A stretch of DNA of 64,000 nucleotides from Burkholderia seminalis DSM 23518 (lineage in GTDB: Bacteria > Pseudomonadota > Gammaproteobacteria > Burkholderiales > Burkholderiaceae). The notes under the pieces were generated by a model. The model saw nothing but the letters and a program-made list of their open reading frames with translations, searched no databases and was not told the origin of the DNA. Shown piece after piece: positions 7,379-16,502 of the stretch (position 1 is its first letter; each line of letters begins with the position of its first letter). Both the position numbers and the translations under genes were made by a program. The stretch covers positions 620,001-684,000 of the forward strand of contig NZ_CADFDK010000003.1 of NCBI RefSeq assembly GCF_902832885.1, given 5' to 3'.

Positions 7379-8302
7379 TCACACTACCGCCCGCAACCAC
7401 CTCAACAACGCCCCCGGTACGCTCCCGTCCACCACCGGCGCCGGCGTCAGCAGGCAGTAATGCGAGCCATCCTCGACGAATCCCATCGGCGCGACCAGCA
7501 CACCGCTTTCGATGTCGTCGCGCACGAGATGCCACGGCCCGATCGCCACCCCCAGCCCCGCAACGGCCGCCTGCAGGCTGAAATAGAAATGATCGAACGT
7601 CTGCCCGCGCCTGCTCGCGGCCGGCAGACCGGCCGCCACCGCCCACTCCTTCCACGCATTCGGCCGGGTCCGCGTATGCAGGAGCGGCGCCTCCTGCTTC
7701 AACGAACGCTGGCCGCGGCGCGCGGCAAACCACGCACCGGCTTTGTCCGGTCGACAAACCGGCCCCACCTGCTCGGCGAACAACGGCTCCGCGTGATACC
7801 CCGCCGGCCACGTGAAATCGTTGCGGCGAATCGCCATGTCGATCCCGCTGTCGAACGAAAACGGCCCGCCCGCGGCAACCAGGTGGATATCGACATCCGC
7901 CTGTCGCGCCTGGAAATCCGGCCAGCGCGGGATCAGCCAGCGCATCAGCAGCGTCGGCTCGCACGACAGTACCCACCGCCGGGCACGCTCAGCCTCGCCA
8001 CGCAATTCCTGTGTGGCTCGACGCATCAGGCCGAGCCCGTCGTGAACGGCCTGCGCCAGCTTGCGTCCTGCATCGGTCAGGAATACGCGACGACTGCGCC
8101 GCAAAAAAAGCGCCACGCCGAGATCCTCCTCGAGCAGACGCACCGCGCGGCTGACCGCGCCGTGGGTCACGCAAAGCTCGTCCGCCGCACGGCTGAAATT
8201 CTCGTGACGCGCCGCCGCCTCGAAACAGCGCAGCGCCATCAGCGACGGCAGGTTCGCACGGGTCGATTGTGAGTCAAACTCACGATCGTCGTCAGAAATC
8301 AT
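7379..8302 (-). CDS. LysR-family regulator, GcvA-like
   Basis: A 307-residue LysR-type regulator with its HTH at about residues 17-78 (LPSLMALRCFEAAARHENFSRAADEL, then HGAVSRAVRLLEEDLG) and a C-terminal effector domain. It belongs to the GcvA/AmpR-like branch. It is divergent from the LysE-type exporter gene at 8369 with only 66 bp between the two starts, so it very probably controls that exporter; an arginine or other amino acid effector would fit but is inference. An internal start at 8239 would cut into the first helix and is unlikely. Confidence 0.88.
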   Translation of the reverse strand: MISDDDREFDSQSTRANLPSLMALRCFEAAARHENFSRAADELCVTHGAVSRAVRLLEEDLGVALFLRRSRRVFLTDAGRKLAQAVHDGLGLMRRATQELRGEAERARRWVLSCEPTLLMRWLIPRWPDFQARQADVDIHLVAAGGPFSFDSGIDMAIRRNDFTWPAGYHAEPLFAEQVGPVCRPDKAGAWFAARRGQRSLKQEAPLLHTRTRPNAWKEWAVAAGLPAASRRGQTFDHFYFSLQAAVAGLGVAIGPWHLVRDDIESGVLVAPMGFVEDGSHYCLLTPAPVVDGSVPGALLRWLRAVV

Positions 8303-8368
8303 CGTTTTTCCTGATGGAATACGGTGGCTACGATTGTGCCATCAAGACTCCAACCGAAAGGAAAAGCG

Positions 8369-8986
8369 ATGACCGAATTGATAGTTGTAGTCACCATCAC
8401 GTTGCTGGCCGTCATCAGCCCGGGCCCGGACTTCGCGATGGTCACGCGCAACAGCCTCATGCTGTCGCGCCGCGCCGGCGTGCTCACCGCGCTCGGAATC
8501 GGGCTGGGCGTCACGGTTCACGTGAGCTACACGCTGCTGGGCATCGGGCTGCTGATCCGTCAATCGCTGTGGCTCTTCAACGCCATCAAGCTGATCGGCG
8601 CGATCTACCTGGTCTACCTGGGCGTCAAGATGCTCATGGCCAAGGCCCACGCCAGGCAACCCGACACGCCGGCGGCCCCGCTGTCCGATCTCGCCGCATT
8701 ACGCACCGGTTTCCTGACCAACGCGCTGAACCCCAAAACCACGGTGTTCATCGTCAGCCTGTTCATGCAGGCCGTGCGGCCCGACACGCCGCTGATCGTA
8801 CAGATCGGCTATGGCGCGTTCATCGCGGTCGCGCATGCCGGCTGGTTCAGCCTGGTGGCCGTCTGCTTTTCGGCGACGGCCGTCCGCGATCGCCTGCTGT
8901 CCTTGCGCCACTGGATCGACCGCACCTTCGGTTGCCTGCTCGTGGGATTCGGCGTCGCGCTCGCCGTCGCGCGCGGCGGGCGCTGA
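8369..8986 (+). CDS. LysE/RhtB-family amino acid exporter
   Basis: A 205-residue inner-membrane exporter with about six hydrophobic segments, the normal size and topology of the LysE/RhtB family, which pumps out lysine, arginine, threonine, homoserine or related compounds. The N-terminal signature ISPGPDFAMVTRNSL (residues 15-29) and the later GFLTNALNPKTTVFI (about 112-126) are diagnostic. The ATG at 8369 is preceded by AAAGGAAAA. Divergent from the LysR gene at 8302, the common arrangement of ArgP/LysG-like control of exporters. Confidence 0.87.
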   Translation: MTELIVVVTITLLAVISPGPDFAMVTRNSLMLSRRAGVLTALGIGLGVTVHVSYTLLGIGLLIRQSLWLFNAIKLIGAIYLVYLGVKMLMAKAHARQPDTPAAPLSDLAALRTGFLTNALNPKTTVFIVSLFMQAVRPDTPLIVQIGYGAFIAVAHAGWFSLVAVCFSATAVRDRLLSLRHWIDRTFGCLLVGFGVALAVARGGR

Positions 8987-9011
8987 CCTGACCGCCGACC
9001 ATGCGGCAACG

Positions 9012-9644
9012 TCAGAACGTGCGCGCGATCGTCCGGGCTTCGTCGAGCGCGCGACTGCGATCGATCTTCCCGTCCGGGCCGAACAACGTGCGCTCCACGA
9101 CAATCCCGGTGAGGTCGGTCACGCCCACGAACTTGAGCCACGTTTCCATGTACGGACGCTGCAGGTCGAACGCGGCGGCCGGCGTAAACGAACCCGGCGC
9201 CTCATAGCTGAGCCCGCGCGCATACACGACCGCCGCCTTCTTGCCGGCCAGCTTGCCGCTGAAACCCGTGCCGTCGAACGTGAACAGCACGTCTTTCTGC
9301 GAGATCACGTCGATCAGGTGCTTGAGCTTGTACGGAATGCTGAAATTCCACAGCGGTACGCCGAACAGGAACTTGTCCGCTTCGTGGAACGGCGCCGCGA
9401 GCCGTTCGATCTGCTGCCACGCCGCCGCCTGTTCCGGCGTCAGCGCCGTGCCGCCCAGTCCGGCATACTTCGCGGCCAGCGCGGCCGCATCGAATTCGGG
9501 CAACGCCACGTCCCAGATATCGAGTTTCTGGATGTCATGATCGGGATGCGCATGCCGGTACGCATCGAGAAATGCGTTGCACACGTCGATGGACGCCGAA
9601 TATGCCTTGTTGGGGGAGCCTTCGATATAGAGCACGCGTGTCAT
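9012..9644 (-). CDS. azoR: FMN-dependent NADH-azoreductase (AzoR family)
   Basis: A 210-residue flavodoxin-like quinone/azo reductase. The FMN phosphate site is the N-terminal IEGSPNKAYSAS (about residues 6-17), and PLWNFSIPYKLKHLIDVI (near 96-113) is the AzoR hallmark. The enzyme uses NADH to reduce quinones and azo dyes by two electrons, usually as a detoxifying step. The start at 9644 gives the usual N-terminus; an 18-residue upstream extension is open but unlikely. Divergent from the LysR gene at 9777 across a 132-bp region with a TTAATT-AATTAA palindrome, so quinone-type induction through that LysR is plausible. Confidence 0.85.
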   Translation of the reverse strand: MTRVLYIEGSPNKAYSASIDVCNAFLDAYRHAHPDHDIQKLDIWDVALPEFDAAALAAKYAGLGGTALTPEQAAAWQQIERLAAPFHEADKFLFGVPLWNFSIPYKLKHLIDVISQKDVLFTFDGTGFSGKLAGKKAAVVYARGLSYEAPGSFTPAAAFDLQRPYMETWLKFVGVTDLTGIVVERTLFGPDGKIDRSRALDEARTIARTF

Positions 9645-9743
9645 GGAGCCAATCCTTGCGACGAGTGACGGCGACGCGCGGGATGCGCGATCGCCCACTG
9701 CGACTCGCAGCGTATCGGGTCGGCTTATAATCCGGAAACGATA

Positions 9744-9760
9744 TTAATTGATCGAATTAA
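9744..9760. promoter_or_regulatory. Palindrome between azoR and LysR genes
   Basis: TTAATT (9744-9749) and AATTAA (9755-9760) face each other around GATCG, in an AT-rich patch of an otherwise GC-rich region. The size and symmetry suit a LysR recognition site, and it lies 17 bp before the LysR start at 9777. Confidence 0.5.
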
Positions 9761-9776
9761 CCTGGATTGATGATCA

Positions 9777-10658
9777 ATGAATCCTCCCCTCGACACGGCA
9801 TTGCTTCATACGTTTGTTGCGGTCGCCGACATACGAAGCTTTACCGGTGCCGGTCATCGGCTGAACCTCAGCCAGTCCGCGGTCAGCGCGCAGATCGTTC
9901 GGCTCGAGGAGCAGGTCGGCCGCGCCCTGTTCGTCCGCAATACGCGCAGCGTCACGCCCACCGCGCATGGCGAGACACTGCTCGGCTATGCACGCGCGAT
10001 GCTCAACCTGAGCGAGGAAGCGCGGGCGAAACTGGGAAAAGGCGACGCCGTCGACATCAAGTTGCGGATCGGCGTGTCGGAGGATGTCGCGGAAGGCTGG
10101 CTGCCGGACCTGATGCGACGCCATGGCGCCGCGCGGCGCGGCCTGCGGATGGATCTGGTCGTCGACATCGGCGACAGCTTGTTCCAACGGTACGCAAACG
10201 GCGAGTTCGATCTCGTGATCGGCAGCCGGTGCTCGCATGCCGGCCAGGGCGCGACGTTGTGGCAGGAGCCGCTGGCCTGGGCGTTTGCGCGCCACGAGCC
10301 GCTTCCGGAAGGCGACGTGCCGCTCGCATGTTTCCCCGATCCGTGCCCTTACCGCGGCGCCGCGATCAAGGCACTCGCGCTGGCCGGCATGGACTACCGG
10401 ATCGCGTGCGAAAGCCCGAGCGTGACCGGCATCCGGGCCTTCGCGCGAGCGGGTGTCGCGATCGCCCCGGTGCCGCGCAGCGCGATCGACGACACGCTCC
10501 GCGAGCTGGGCGTGGCCGAGGGTTTGCCGGCACTGCCGGACATGGCATTCGTGATGATGCATGACGCCCGGATGCCGGCCGCCGCCGAATTCGCCGCGAC
10601 GATCCTGGACGAGACGACCGCCCGCACGGGCGCCGGCAAACGCGACCGGGCGTCGTGA
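9777..10658 (+). CDS. LysR-family regulator, probably of azoR
   Basis: A 293-residue LysR-type regulator. The HTH spans about residues 5-64 (TALLHTFVAVADIRSFTGAGHRL, then SQSAVSAQIVRLEEQVG), followed by an effector-binding domain of normal length. It is divergent from azoR and convergent with the saccharopine-dehydrogenase-like gene. By position it is the likely activator of azoR in response to quinones or other electrophiles; that is inference. The C-terminal 15 residues are rich in Arg and Ala and less conserved in look. Confidence 0.87.
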   Translation: MNPPLDTALLHTFVAVADIRSFTGAGHRLNLSQSAVSAQIVRLEEQVGRALFVRNTRSVTPTAHGETLLGYARAMLNLSEEARAKLGKGDAVDIKLRIGVSEDVAEGWLPDLMRRHGAARRGLRMDLVVDIGDSLFQRYANGEFDLVIGSRCSHAGQGATLWQEPLAWAFARHEPLPEGDVPLACFPDPCPYRGAAIKALALAGMDYRIACESPSVTGIRAFARAGVAIAPVPRSAIDDTLRELGVAEGLPALPDMAFVMMHDARMPAAAEFAATILDETTARTGAGKRDRAS

Positions 10659-10704
10659 GCGGCGCGATCTTTACCCTGCTTCTTCAATCGCAGGTGGATT
10701 ACGC

Positions 10705-11949
10705 TCAGATCACCTCGAAGCGCAACCCGGCATGGCGAACCAGGCGCTCGATATAGCGCTCGTCGAACATCGTCGCGGGCGTCCAGAAGCCGCCGCCGCG
10801 CCCGCGCTTGACACCGTCGGCGCTGCCATCCAGCGCGAGGCTGAGGGCCGCCTGCCCGAGCATCTTGCCGGTCGACCCGTAACCCGGATCGCGATCGCCG
10901 GTGACTTTCACGCGCAAGATCCGCCCGTCGTCGGCCCGACCGAAGAAACGCAAGTCGTAGCGGCCGGCCTGCCGGGCCTCGACGCTCGGTCCCTCGCCGG
11001 GCTTCGGCAGCAGGAAGCGCTCCATCAGGCTGCGCACCGGCTTGACGAGGACGCCCACCATGAACGCGCCGAGTCCCGCGACGATCGTCAGCGCGGTCAG
11101 GCGGCCCCTGAGGCCCGCGCCCGTCATCACGGCTTCGTCATAGGTGAAGCGGCTGCCGTACGCATTGCCGGCCAGCGCATTGGAGCGATGCACGACGCGC
11201 TCGTTGATCGCCGCCATCACGAACGGGGCGATCCACGCATCGCAATCGCGATCGAATTCGGCGGACCGAACCGCATGCTGCCGCGCCGTAAAGCCATGCC
11301 CTTTCGGGCACAGCGAATAAGGATCGAGCAATTCGCGGCGCAACGCGGGATCGGCCGCCGCTTCCCGCACGACGTTGATCACGCTCGCCACGGTGCCGCC
11401 CGACGCGCCGCCCTTCAGCGTGCGGACGCGCATCTTCACCTGCCCGGCCGGCATGCCCCACTGCCGCCGCGCGTGTTGCTGCAGGAAGAAAACGCCCATG
11501 TCCGACGGCACCGAATCGAAGCCGCAGCAATGCACGATGCGCGCGCCCGATTGCCGGGCCGCGGGCTCGTACCGGTCGATCATCCGCCTGATCCACTGCG
11601 TCTCGCCGGTGAGGTCGCAGTAGTCGGTGCCGGTTTGCGCACAGACCCTGACGAGCGGTTCCCCGTAAAGGGCGTACGGCCCGACGGTCGACACGACCAC
11701 CCGCGTTTGCGCGCACAGCGCCCGAAGCTGCGCTTCGTCGGCCGCGTCCGCCACGATGATCGGCACCGACTGCCCGGCCGCGCCGAGCGCCTCCCTGACT
11801 TGCGTGAGCTTCGCCTCCGAGCGGCCGGCGATCGCCCAGCGCAGCGTCTCGCCGGCGTCCGGCAGGTAGTCGGACAGATAGCGGGACAGGATCTGCCCGA
11901 CAAAACTGGTGGCGCCAAATACGACGAGATCGTAGGCGGGTTGCTGCAT
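10705..11949 (-). CDS. Saccharopine dehydrogenase-like / trans-acting enoyl reductase-type protein
   Basis: A 414-residue oxidoreductase with an N-terminal NADP-binding domain (YDLVVFGATSFVGQIL, residues 6-21; AGRSEAKL near 41-48) like the saccharopine dehydrogenase/lipid enoyl reductase family. Later conserved parts include YCDLTGET (about 119-126), HCCGFDSVPSDMG (144-156) and GGASGGT (about 179-185). A hydrophobic segment around 288-308 suggests membrane association, as in mycobacterial trans-acting enoyl reductases. True saccharopine dehydrogenase activity is unlikely. AAGGAG precedes the start at good distance. A tiny ORF (11995-12129) and a MerR-type promoter lie directly upstream, suggesting stress-induced expression. 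Confidence 0.75.
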   Translation of the reverse strand: MQQPAYDLVVFGATSFVGQILSRYLSDYLPDAGETLRWAIAGRSEAKLTQVREALGAAGQSVPIIVADAADEAQLRALCAQTRVVVSTVGPYALYGEPLVRVCAQTGTDYCDLTGETQWIRRMIDRYEPAARQSGARIVHCCGFDSVPSDMGVFFLQQHARRQWGMPAGQVKMRVRTLKGGASGGTVASVINVVREAAADPALRRELLDPYSLCPKGHGFTARQHAVRSAEFDRDCDAWIAPFVMAAINERVVHRSNALAGNAYGSRFTYDEAVMTGAGLRGRLTALTIVAGLGAFMVGVLVKPVRSLMERFLLPKPGEGPSVEARQAGRYDLRFFGRADDGRILRVKVTGDRDPGYGSTGKMLGQAALSLALDGSADGVKRGRGGGFWTPATMFDERYIERLVRHAGLRFEVI

Positions 11950-11994
11950 GAGTGGCTCCTTCGGTGCGTGCGCGCGCGTCGCGCATCCCTATCG

Positions 11995-12129
11995 TCAGCG
12001 TGGCATTCCGGGGGCATCGAAGGTTTTCAGGGGCGTCTGTAGGTTCAGGACCCGTTGCGCATCCTTGACCACGTCGAGCCGCATGACCGTCGACGCACCG
12101 AGCCCGACCTGCGTCAATCGCCGGTCCAT
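11995..12129 (-). CDS. Possible 44-residue leader or small protein
   Basis: A short open frame starting at 12129 with GAGAGG eight nucleotides before the ATG, ending 45 bp before the saccharopine-dehydrogenase-like gene. It falls directly downstream of the predicted MerR-type promoter (12204-12234), so it would be the first coding sequence of that transcript. The product begins MDRRLTQVGLGASTVMRL; no family or membrane segment is recognised. The open frame extends upstream to 12201, but that would start at or before the predicted transcription start. It may be a real small protein or merely leader RNA. Confidence 0.35.
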   Translation of the reverse strand: MDRRLTQVGLGASTVMRLDVVKDAQRVLNLQTPLKTFDAPGMPR

Positions 12130-12203
12130 GCTCGTCGCCTCTCGTCGATGATCGACCGCGGCAGTCGACACCCGACGCCGCTGATTCACTGTCGTCAGCA
12201 AGC

Positions 12204-12234
12204 ACTCTAAGCTTTAAGTCGACTTCAAGGTCAA
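12204..12234 (-). promoter_or_regulatory. MerR-type promoter with 19-bp spacer
   Basis: Read on the minus strand, TTGACC (12229-12234) and TAGAGT (12204-12209) are separated by exactly 19 bp, the long spacing that MerR-family activators correct by DNA untwisting. The spacer carries the dyad ACCTTGAAGTC/GACTTAAAGCT, with 9 of 11 positions matching and a perfect AAGTCGACTT core. This resembles SoxR/CueR/NmlR-type sites. No merR-like gene adjoins, so the regulator must be encoded elsewhere. Confidence 0.65.
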
Positions 12235-12329
12235 GGCCCGGAATAGAGGAACACGTCGGACTTCGTTCGTGCGGCGCTCCGGCGCTCGGCGCCGCGCCGG
12301 GCGATCATGCGGCCGTCGTGCGAAAGCCG

Positions 12330-12992
12330 CTACCAAAGTTCGCGCAGAAACCCGGGAACGGCTTCCCCGATCGAAGCAAGATACGCCGCCATCGCACCGG
12401 CCACCTTGCGCACGGCGGGGCGAGCCGTCATCCGTTCGCGCCACGCGAGCAGGTTCGGCGTGTCGTCGGTCATCGGCGCGCCCTTGCGTGCGCCGAACAA
12501 TTGCGCCATGTAGAACGCGATGTCGGCATAGGAGTAGGCGCCGGCCAGAAAATCCCGATCCGCGAGCACGCGCTCCATGCGTCGATAGTATTGCGCCGCC
12601 TCGGCACGCGCGGCCTGCGCCGCCGGGTCGTCCGGCGTGCGCTCGAGCCCCATCAGCCGGACGACGTGCGGGGAATAGACTTCGTCGCTGCCGTGTTCGA
12701 GCTGACGCGCCACGGCGCGCGCCGCCGGTTGCGCGGGCCACAACGCGGGCTGCGGCTTCAGGTCCTCGAGATACTCGAAGATTTGCGTGGAATCGAAGAT
12801 CTCCAGATTGCCGTCGATCAGCACGGGCACCTGGCGCTTCGGGTTGATACGCAAGACGTCCGGATGCTTCGGTTCGTAACCGCGCTGTTGACTGAACGGC
12901 ACCATCACCCGCTCGAAATCGATGCCTTTCTCGTGCGCCGCAATCTCGACCTTGGCGCCGAACATGCTCAGCGGTCCTGAAATGATCTTCAT
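12330..12992 (-). CDS. Glutathione S-transferase family protein
   Basis: A 220-residue cytosolic GST. The N-terminal thioredoxin-like half carries SGPLSMFGAKVEIAAHEKGI at residues 5-24 and the glutathione-binding RQVPVLIDG then IFDSTQIFEYLE (about 53-76, with the E/D-S motif as DST); the helical C-terminal half contains DRDFLAGAYSYADIAFY (about 145-161), the N-capping box of GSTs. It conjugates glutathione to electrophiles or serves in peroxide handling; the substrate is unknown. Divergent from the WYL regulator at 13084 with a 91-bp gap, the likely control pair. Confidence 0.85.
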   Translation of the reverse strand: MKIISGPLSMFGAKVEIAAHEKGIDFERVMVPFSQQRGYEPKHPDVLRINPKRQVPVLIDGNLEIFDSTQIFEYLEDLKPQPALWPAQPAARAVARQLEHGSDEVYSPHVVRLMGLERTPDDPAAQAARAEAAQYYRRMERVLADRDFLAGAYSYADIAFYMAQLFGARKGAPMTDDTPNLLAWRERMTARPAVRKVAGAMAAYLASIGEAVPGFLRELW

Positions 12993-13083
12993 GGTTCGTC
13001 TCCGCTACAGTGGAACGGGTTCAGTGATGCGACGAAGCATATGCTTGAAAACATGACATCCAGTGTCAGGTATTTGAGGTAAC

Positions 13084-14073
13084 GTGTCGCGTATGAAAGC
13101 GAGCCGCCTGTTGTCGATCATGATGATGCTGCAAGCGCGCGGCCGAATGACCGCGCCGGCGCTTGCCGAAGCGCTGGAAGTGTCCGAGCGCACGATCCTG
13201 CGCGATATCGACCAGCTCTCGACGGCCGGTGTGCCGATCTGGGGCGAGCGCGGCCGCAACGGCGGATTTCAATTGCGCGACGGCTGGCGCACCGATCTGA
13301 CGGGGCTCACCGAACACGAAGCGCGCGCGCTGATCCTCGCGGGCTTGCCCGGGCCGGCGAGTGAACTGGGGCTCGACGGCATGGCGGCTTCCGCGCGGCT
13401 GAAGATGATCGCCAGCCTGCCGCCGGCCTCGCGCGAGCAGGCCGATCGCGTCGCGAGCCGGCTGCACGTCGACACCGTGGACTGGTACCGCGCGCAGGAA
13501 ACGCCCGCGTTCCTGCGTGAAGCCGCCGATGCGGTGTGGGGTGCGTATTGCATCGACGTGACGTACCAGAGCTGGCACGGTGTGTCCCGCCGCGCGCTCG
13601 AACCGCTCGGCCTCGTGCTCAAGGGCGGGGCCTGGTATCTGATCGCGAGGGTAGTCGGCAAACCCGCCGCGCTCACTTTCCGGCTCGCGAACATCCGCGA
13701 ATTCAACACGACGCGCCGCCGTTTCAGGCGCCCCGCGCGATTCGACCTGGCCGCGCACTGGCGTGACGCGATGAACCGGGTCGAAGCCGATCTCCACCGG
13801 CTCACCGCCCATGTCGCCCTATCGCCGCGCGGCGCAACCTGGCTGGCCAATGCGCGGATCGAGGCCGCGCCGGCCGGGCATGAGGCCGGCAACGCGGACG
13901 TACCGCCGGGATGGAACGCATTCCTGATGCCCGTCGAATCGATCGAGCACGGCGCGCGCAAGTTGCTGGGCTTCGGCGCGCACGTGAAGATCCTCGGGCC
14001 GCAGGCGCTCAAGGACCGGTTCCTCGACGAGTTGTCGCAGCTGAACGCGCTGTATCGATCCGTCGGCGATTGA
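13084..14073 (+). CDS. HTH-WYL (DeoR-like/YafY) transcriptional regulator
   Basis: A 329-residue regulator with an N-terminal winged HTH (ASRLLSIMMMLQARGRMTAPALAEAL, then SERTILRDIDQLSTAGVPI, residues about 6-50) of the YafY type and a central WYL domain seen as GLVLKGGAWYLIARVVGKP (about 178-196) with downstream FRLANI. WYL domains bind nucleotides or nucleic acid fragments as signals. The GTG at 13084 and the ATG at 13093 are both usable: GAGGT ends three nucleotides before the first and twelve before the second. Divergent from the GST gene, its probable target; convergent with the HD gene. Confidence 0.85.
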   Translation: MSRMKASRLLSIMMMLQARGRMTAPALAEALEVSERTILRDIDQLSTAGVPIWGERGRNGGFQLRDGWRTDLTGLTEHEARALILAGLPGPASELGLDGMAASARLKMIASLPPASREQADRVASRLHVDTVDWYRAQETPAFLREAADAVWGAYCIDVTYQSWHGVSRRALEPLGLVLKGGAWYLIARVVGKPAALTFRLANIREFNTTRRRFRRPARFDLAAHWRDAMNRVEADLHRLTAHVALSPRGATWLANARIEAAPAGHEAGNADVPPGWNAFLMPVESIEHGARKLLGFGAHVKILGPQALKDRFLDELSQLNALYRSVGD

Positions 14074-14083
14074 AGCGGCGCCC

Positions 14084-14728
14084 TCAGATCTCGTCGAAAA
14101 ACGCGTCGAGAAAGCGTTGCAACCGCTCGCGACGAACGTTCGCCATGCGCGTACCGGTGACGGTCTGGAAACCGGTTGCCAGCTTCAGCAGCTTCGTGCG
14201 GAAGTGGTCGATCGCGAATCGCGTGTCGTCGAGCGCCCGATTCGCGGCATGCGGATCGGCCGGGTCATACAACGCGCTGCCCATCCGGCCCGCGACATAA
14301 AAGCAGCGCGCGACGCCCACCATGCCGATCGCATCGAGCCGGTCGGCATCCTGCAGCACCTTGGCTTCCAGTGTCCTCGGCGCGATACGGGCAGAGTAAC
14401 TGTGCGCTTCGACCGCGTGCGCGACGGCGTCGATCTTCGCATCCGGCCAGCCAAGCGACTTCAGCACCCGACGCGCCTTTTCCGCCGACAGCCGCGACGC
14501 CTGTGCGCGCAACGGGGCATCTTTCTCGACCGCGACGCAGTCGTGCAACAGCGTTGCCGCACACAGCACTTCGGCGTCGCCGCCCTCCTCGGCATGAATC
14601 GCGGCGGCATTCTTCCACACGCGCTGCAGATGCGACGTGTCGTGGGCGCCGTCGCCATGAGCGTCGGACCACTGAGCGAGCAAGGTATGAGCCAGATCCT
14701 GAAAGGGGGCGAACGCAGAAGTCGTCAC
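14084..14728 (-). CDS. HD-domain phosphohydrolase
   Basis: A 214-residue metal-dependent phosphohydrolase of the HD superfamily (YedJ/YfbR-like group). The ligands are visible as H33 in HDTSHLQRV, the H62-D63 pair in LLHDC, and a distal Asp in LQDADRLDAIG (about 127-129). Relatives hydrolyse nucleotides or other phosphate esters; the substrate is not apparent. It is convergent with the WYL gene (10 bp between stop codons) and has about 200 bp to the chemoreceptor gene on the same strand. No signal peptide. Confidence 0.85.
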   Translation of the reverse strand: MTTSAFAPFQDLAHTLLAQWSDAHGDGAHDTSHLQRVWKNAAAIHAEEGGDAEVLCAATLLHDCVAVEKDAPLRAQASRLSAEKARRVLKSLGWPDAKIDAVAHAVEAHSYSARIAPRTLEAKVLQDADRLDAIGMVGVARCFYVAGRMGSALYDPADPHAANRALDDTRFAIDHFRTKLLKLATGFQTVTGTRMANVRRERLQRFLDAFFDEI

Positions 14729-14936
14729 GGGCGCGGAGGGTCGAAGAGGGGACGCCGATTATCCCCCATGCTCGGCACGTTCACGACCCGACGTCGAGTC
14801 CTGTTGCCTCGCCGCCCGCGCATCAGGCAAACGACTGCCTCCATCGGCAACGGCCGGCACGCGTACCGCTTCGGCCATGCATTACCCGGCAACGCGCAGT
14901 GTGGCGCTCACGGCGATACCGCCACACGATCCCGCC

Positions 14937-16502
14937 TCACGCGACGGCCTCGTCGCGCAGACGGAATTGCGCGACCGCCGCGCTCAGCCGCGAACCCTGT
15001 TCATCGAGCGACAGCGCCGCGGCGGCGGCCTCCTCGACCAGCGCCGCATTGCGCTGCATCGTCTGCTCCATCTGGATGACCGCGGCGTTCACCTGCTCGA
15101 TCCCCGCCGACTGCTCTTCGAACGCATTGCTGGTCTCCCCCATGATCGCGTTGACACGCTCGACCGCGGCGACGAGCTCGCTCATCGCCGAGCCGGCCAG
15201 CGTGACGAGGCCGCTGCCGTCTTCGACCCGCCGCGCGGCACTGCCGATCAGGTCGCGAATTTCCTTCGCCGCCGACGCGCAGCGCTGCGCGAGCCCGCGC
15301 ACCTCCGTCGCGACGACCGCGAACCCGCGCCCCTGCTCGCCCGCGCGCGCGGCTTCGACCGCCGCGTTCAACGCGAGGATGTTGGTCTGGAACGCGATGC
15401 TTTCGATCGTGCCGACGATGCCGGAAATCCGCGCGGAGCTGGTCGAAATCGCGGACATCGTCTCGACGACGCGCTGCATCGCCTCGCCGCCGCGCGACGC
15501 GATGCCGGCCGCCCCTTCGACGTAAGTCCGCGCATCGCGCGCGTTGTCCGCGTTCTGGCGCACGGCCGCCGTCAGTTGTTCGACGCTCGCGGCCGCCTGC
15601 TGCAGCGACACGGCCTGTTGCTCGGTGCGCGCGGACAGGTCGACGTTGCCGCTCGCGATCGTGCGGACGTCGCCGACGATCGTCTCGGTGCTCGCGCGCA
15701 CCTGGTTCACGGTGTCGACCAGGCCGTCCTGCATCCGCTTCAGCGCATTCAGCAGGTAGGCCATTTCGTTTTCGCCCGCGACGACGACGGTGCCCGTCAG
15801 GTCGCCTTTCGAAATTTTCTCGAACTGGCCGACCGCGAGATGGATCGGTTCGATGATCGCCTTCGCGAGCAGGCGTTGCGCGAAAAAGCCGACGACGAGG
15901 GCCAGCCCGGCGACCGCCGCCATCCCCCACACGATCCGGTGGAAACGCACGCCGGCCGCCTCGTAGCGGGCCTTCTGGCGCGCGACCTGGAACGATTCGA
16001 GCGCGTCGATCGCATCCTGGTAGGCGGCGAACAGCGCCGGCGGCGCGGTGCGCTGCGTGTCGAGGAAGTTGAACGCGTCGTCGCCGTCGAGCTGCGACAG
16101 CGCTTTCAGGAACACCCGATCGAGCAGCGCGCGCCGGCGGCTCTGCAGCGCGTCGAACAATGCCTGCTCGTTCGCGTCGCGCGCATGCAGGCGCGTGTAC
16201 GCCTCCAGTTCGTCATTGCTCTGCTTGAGGAGCGTGTGAAGCTGCGCGGTGCCCTCCTTGCCCGATTGACCCGCGCTGATGATCTGCGCCACGTCGCTCA
16301 TGCGTTCGCGCAACACGAGCATCCGCTCGGAGCTGGTCTTCAGGTGCAGCAGCGAAGCGGTGTCGTCGCGGTACATCGCCTCGAGCGAATCGTTACCCAT
16401 ATAAAGGGCCGCGATACAGGCGCCGACCACCAGCACGAGCAGCACGGTATAACCGGCGATGGTCGCGACGAGTCCACCGCGGATGGTGAGTTGTTTTCGC
16501 AT
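14937..16502 (-). CDS. Methyl-accepting chemotaxis protein
   Basis: A 521-residue inner-membrane chemoreceptor. TM1 is at about 11-33, a 155-residue periplasmic helical (four-helix-bundle) sensor follows, TM2 is at about 189-208, then HAMP to about 260 and the cytoplasmic signalling coil. The hairpin tip [20 protein letters not shown] (369-388) and [17 protein letters not shown] are unmistakable. The protein ends without the NWETF-type tether for CheR. The start at 16502 follows AAGGGAA and gives a proper short basic N-terminus before TM1; a 30-residue upstream extension is probably not translated. Ligand unknown; no che genes nearby. Confidence 0.93.
   Translation of the reverse strand: MRKQLTIRGGLVATIAGYTVLLVLVVGACIAALYMGNDSLEAMYRDDTASLLHLKTSSERMLVLRERMSDVAQIISAGQSGKEGTAQLHTLLKQSNDELEAYTRLHARDANEQALFDALQSRRRALLDRVFLKALSQLDGDDAFNFLDTQRTAPPALFAAYQDAIDALESFQVARQKARYEAAGVRFHRIVWGMAAVAGLALVVGFFAQRLLAKAIIEPIHLAVGQFEKISKGDLTGTVVVAGENEMAYLLNALKRMQDGLVDTVNQVRASTETIVGDVRTIASGNVDLSARTEQQAVSLQQAAASVEQLTAAVRQNADNARDARTYVEGAAGIASRGGEAMQRVVETMSAISTSSARISGIVGTIESIAFQTNILALNAAVEAARAGEQGRGFAVVATEVRGLAQRCASAAKEIRDLIGSAARRVEDGSGLVTLAGSAMSELVAAVERVNAIMGETSNAFEEQSAGIEQVNAAVIQMEQTMQRNAALVEEAAAAALSLDEQGSRLSAAVAQFRLRDEAVA

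Noticed and set aside
8269-8283. GTGAGT-CAA-ACTCAC palindrome near the LysR start
   Set aside because: It lies inside the first codons of the LysR gene (start 8302) and is short; with no second copy I cannot separate an operator from coincidence.
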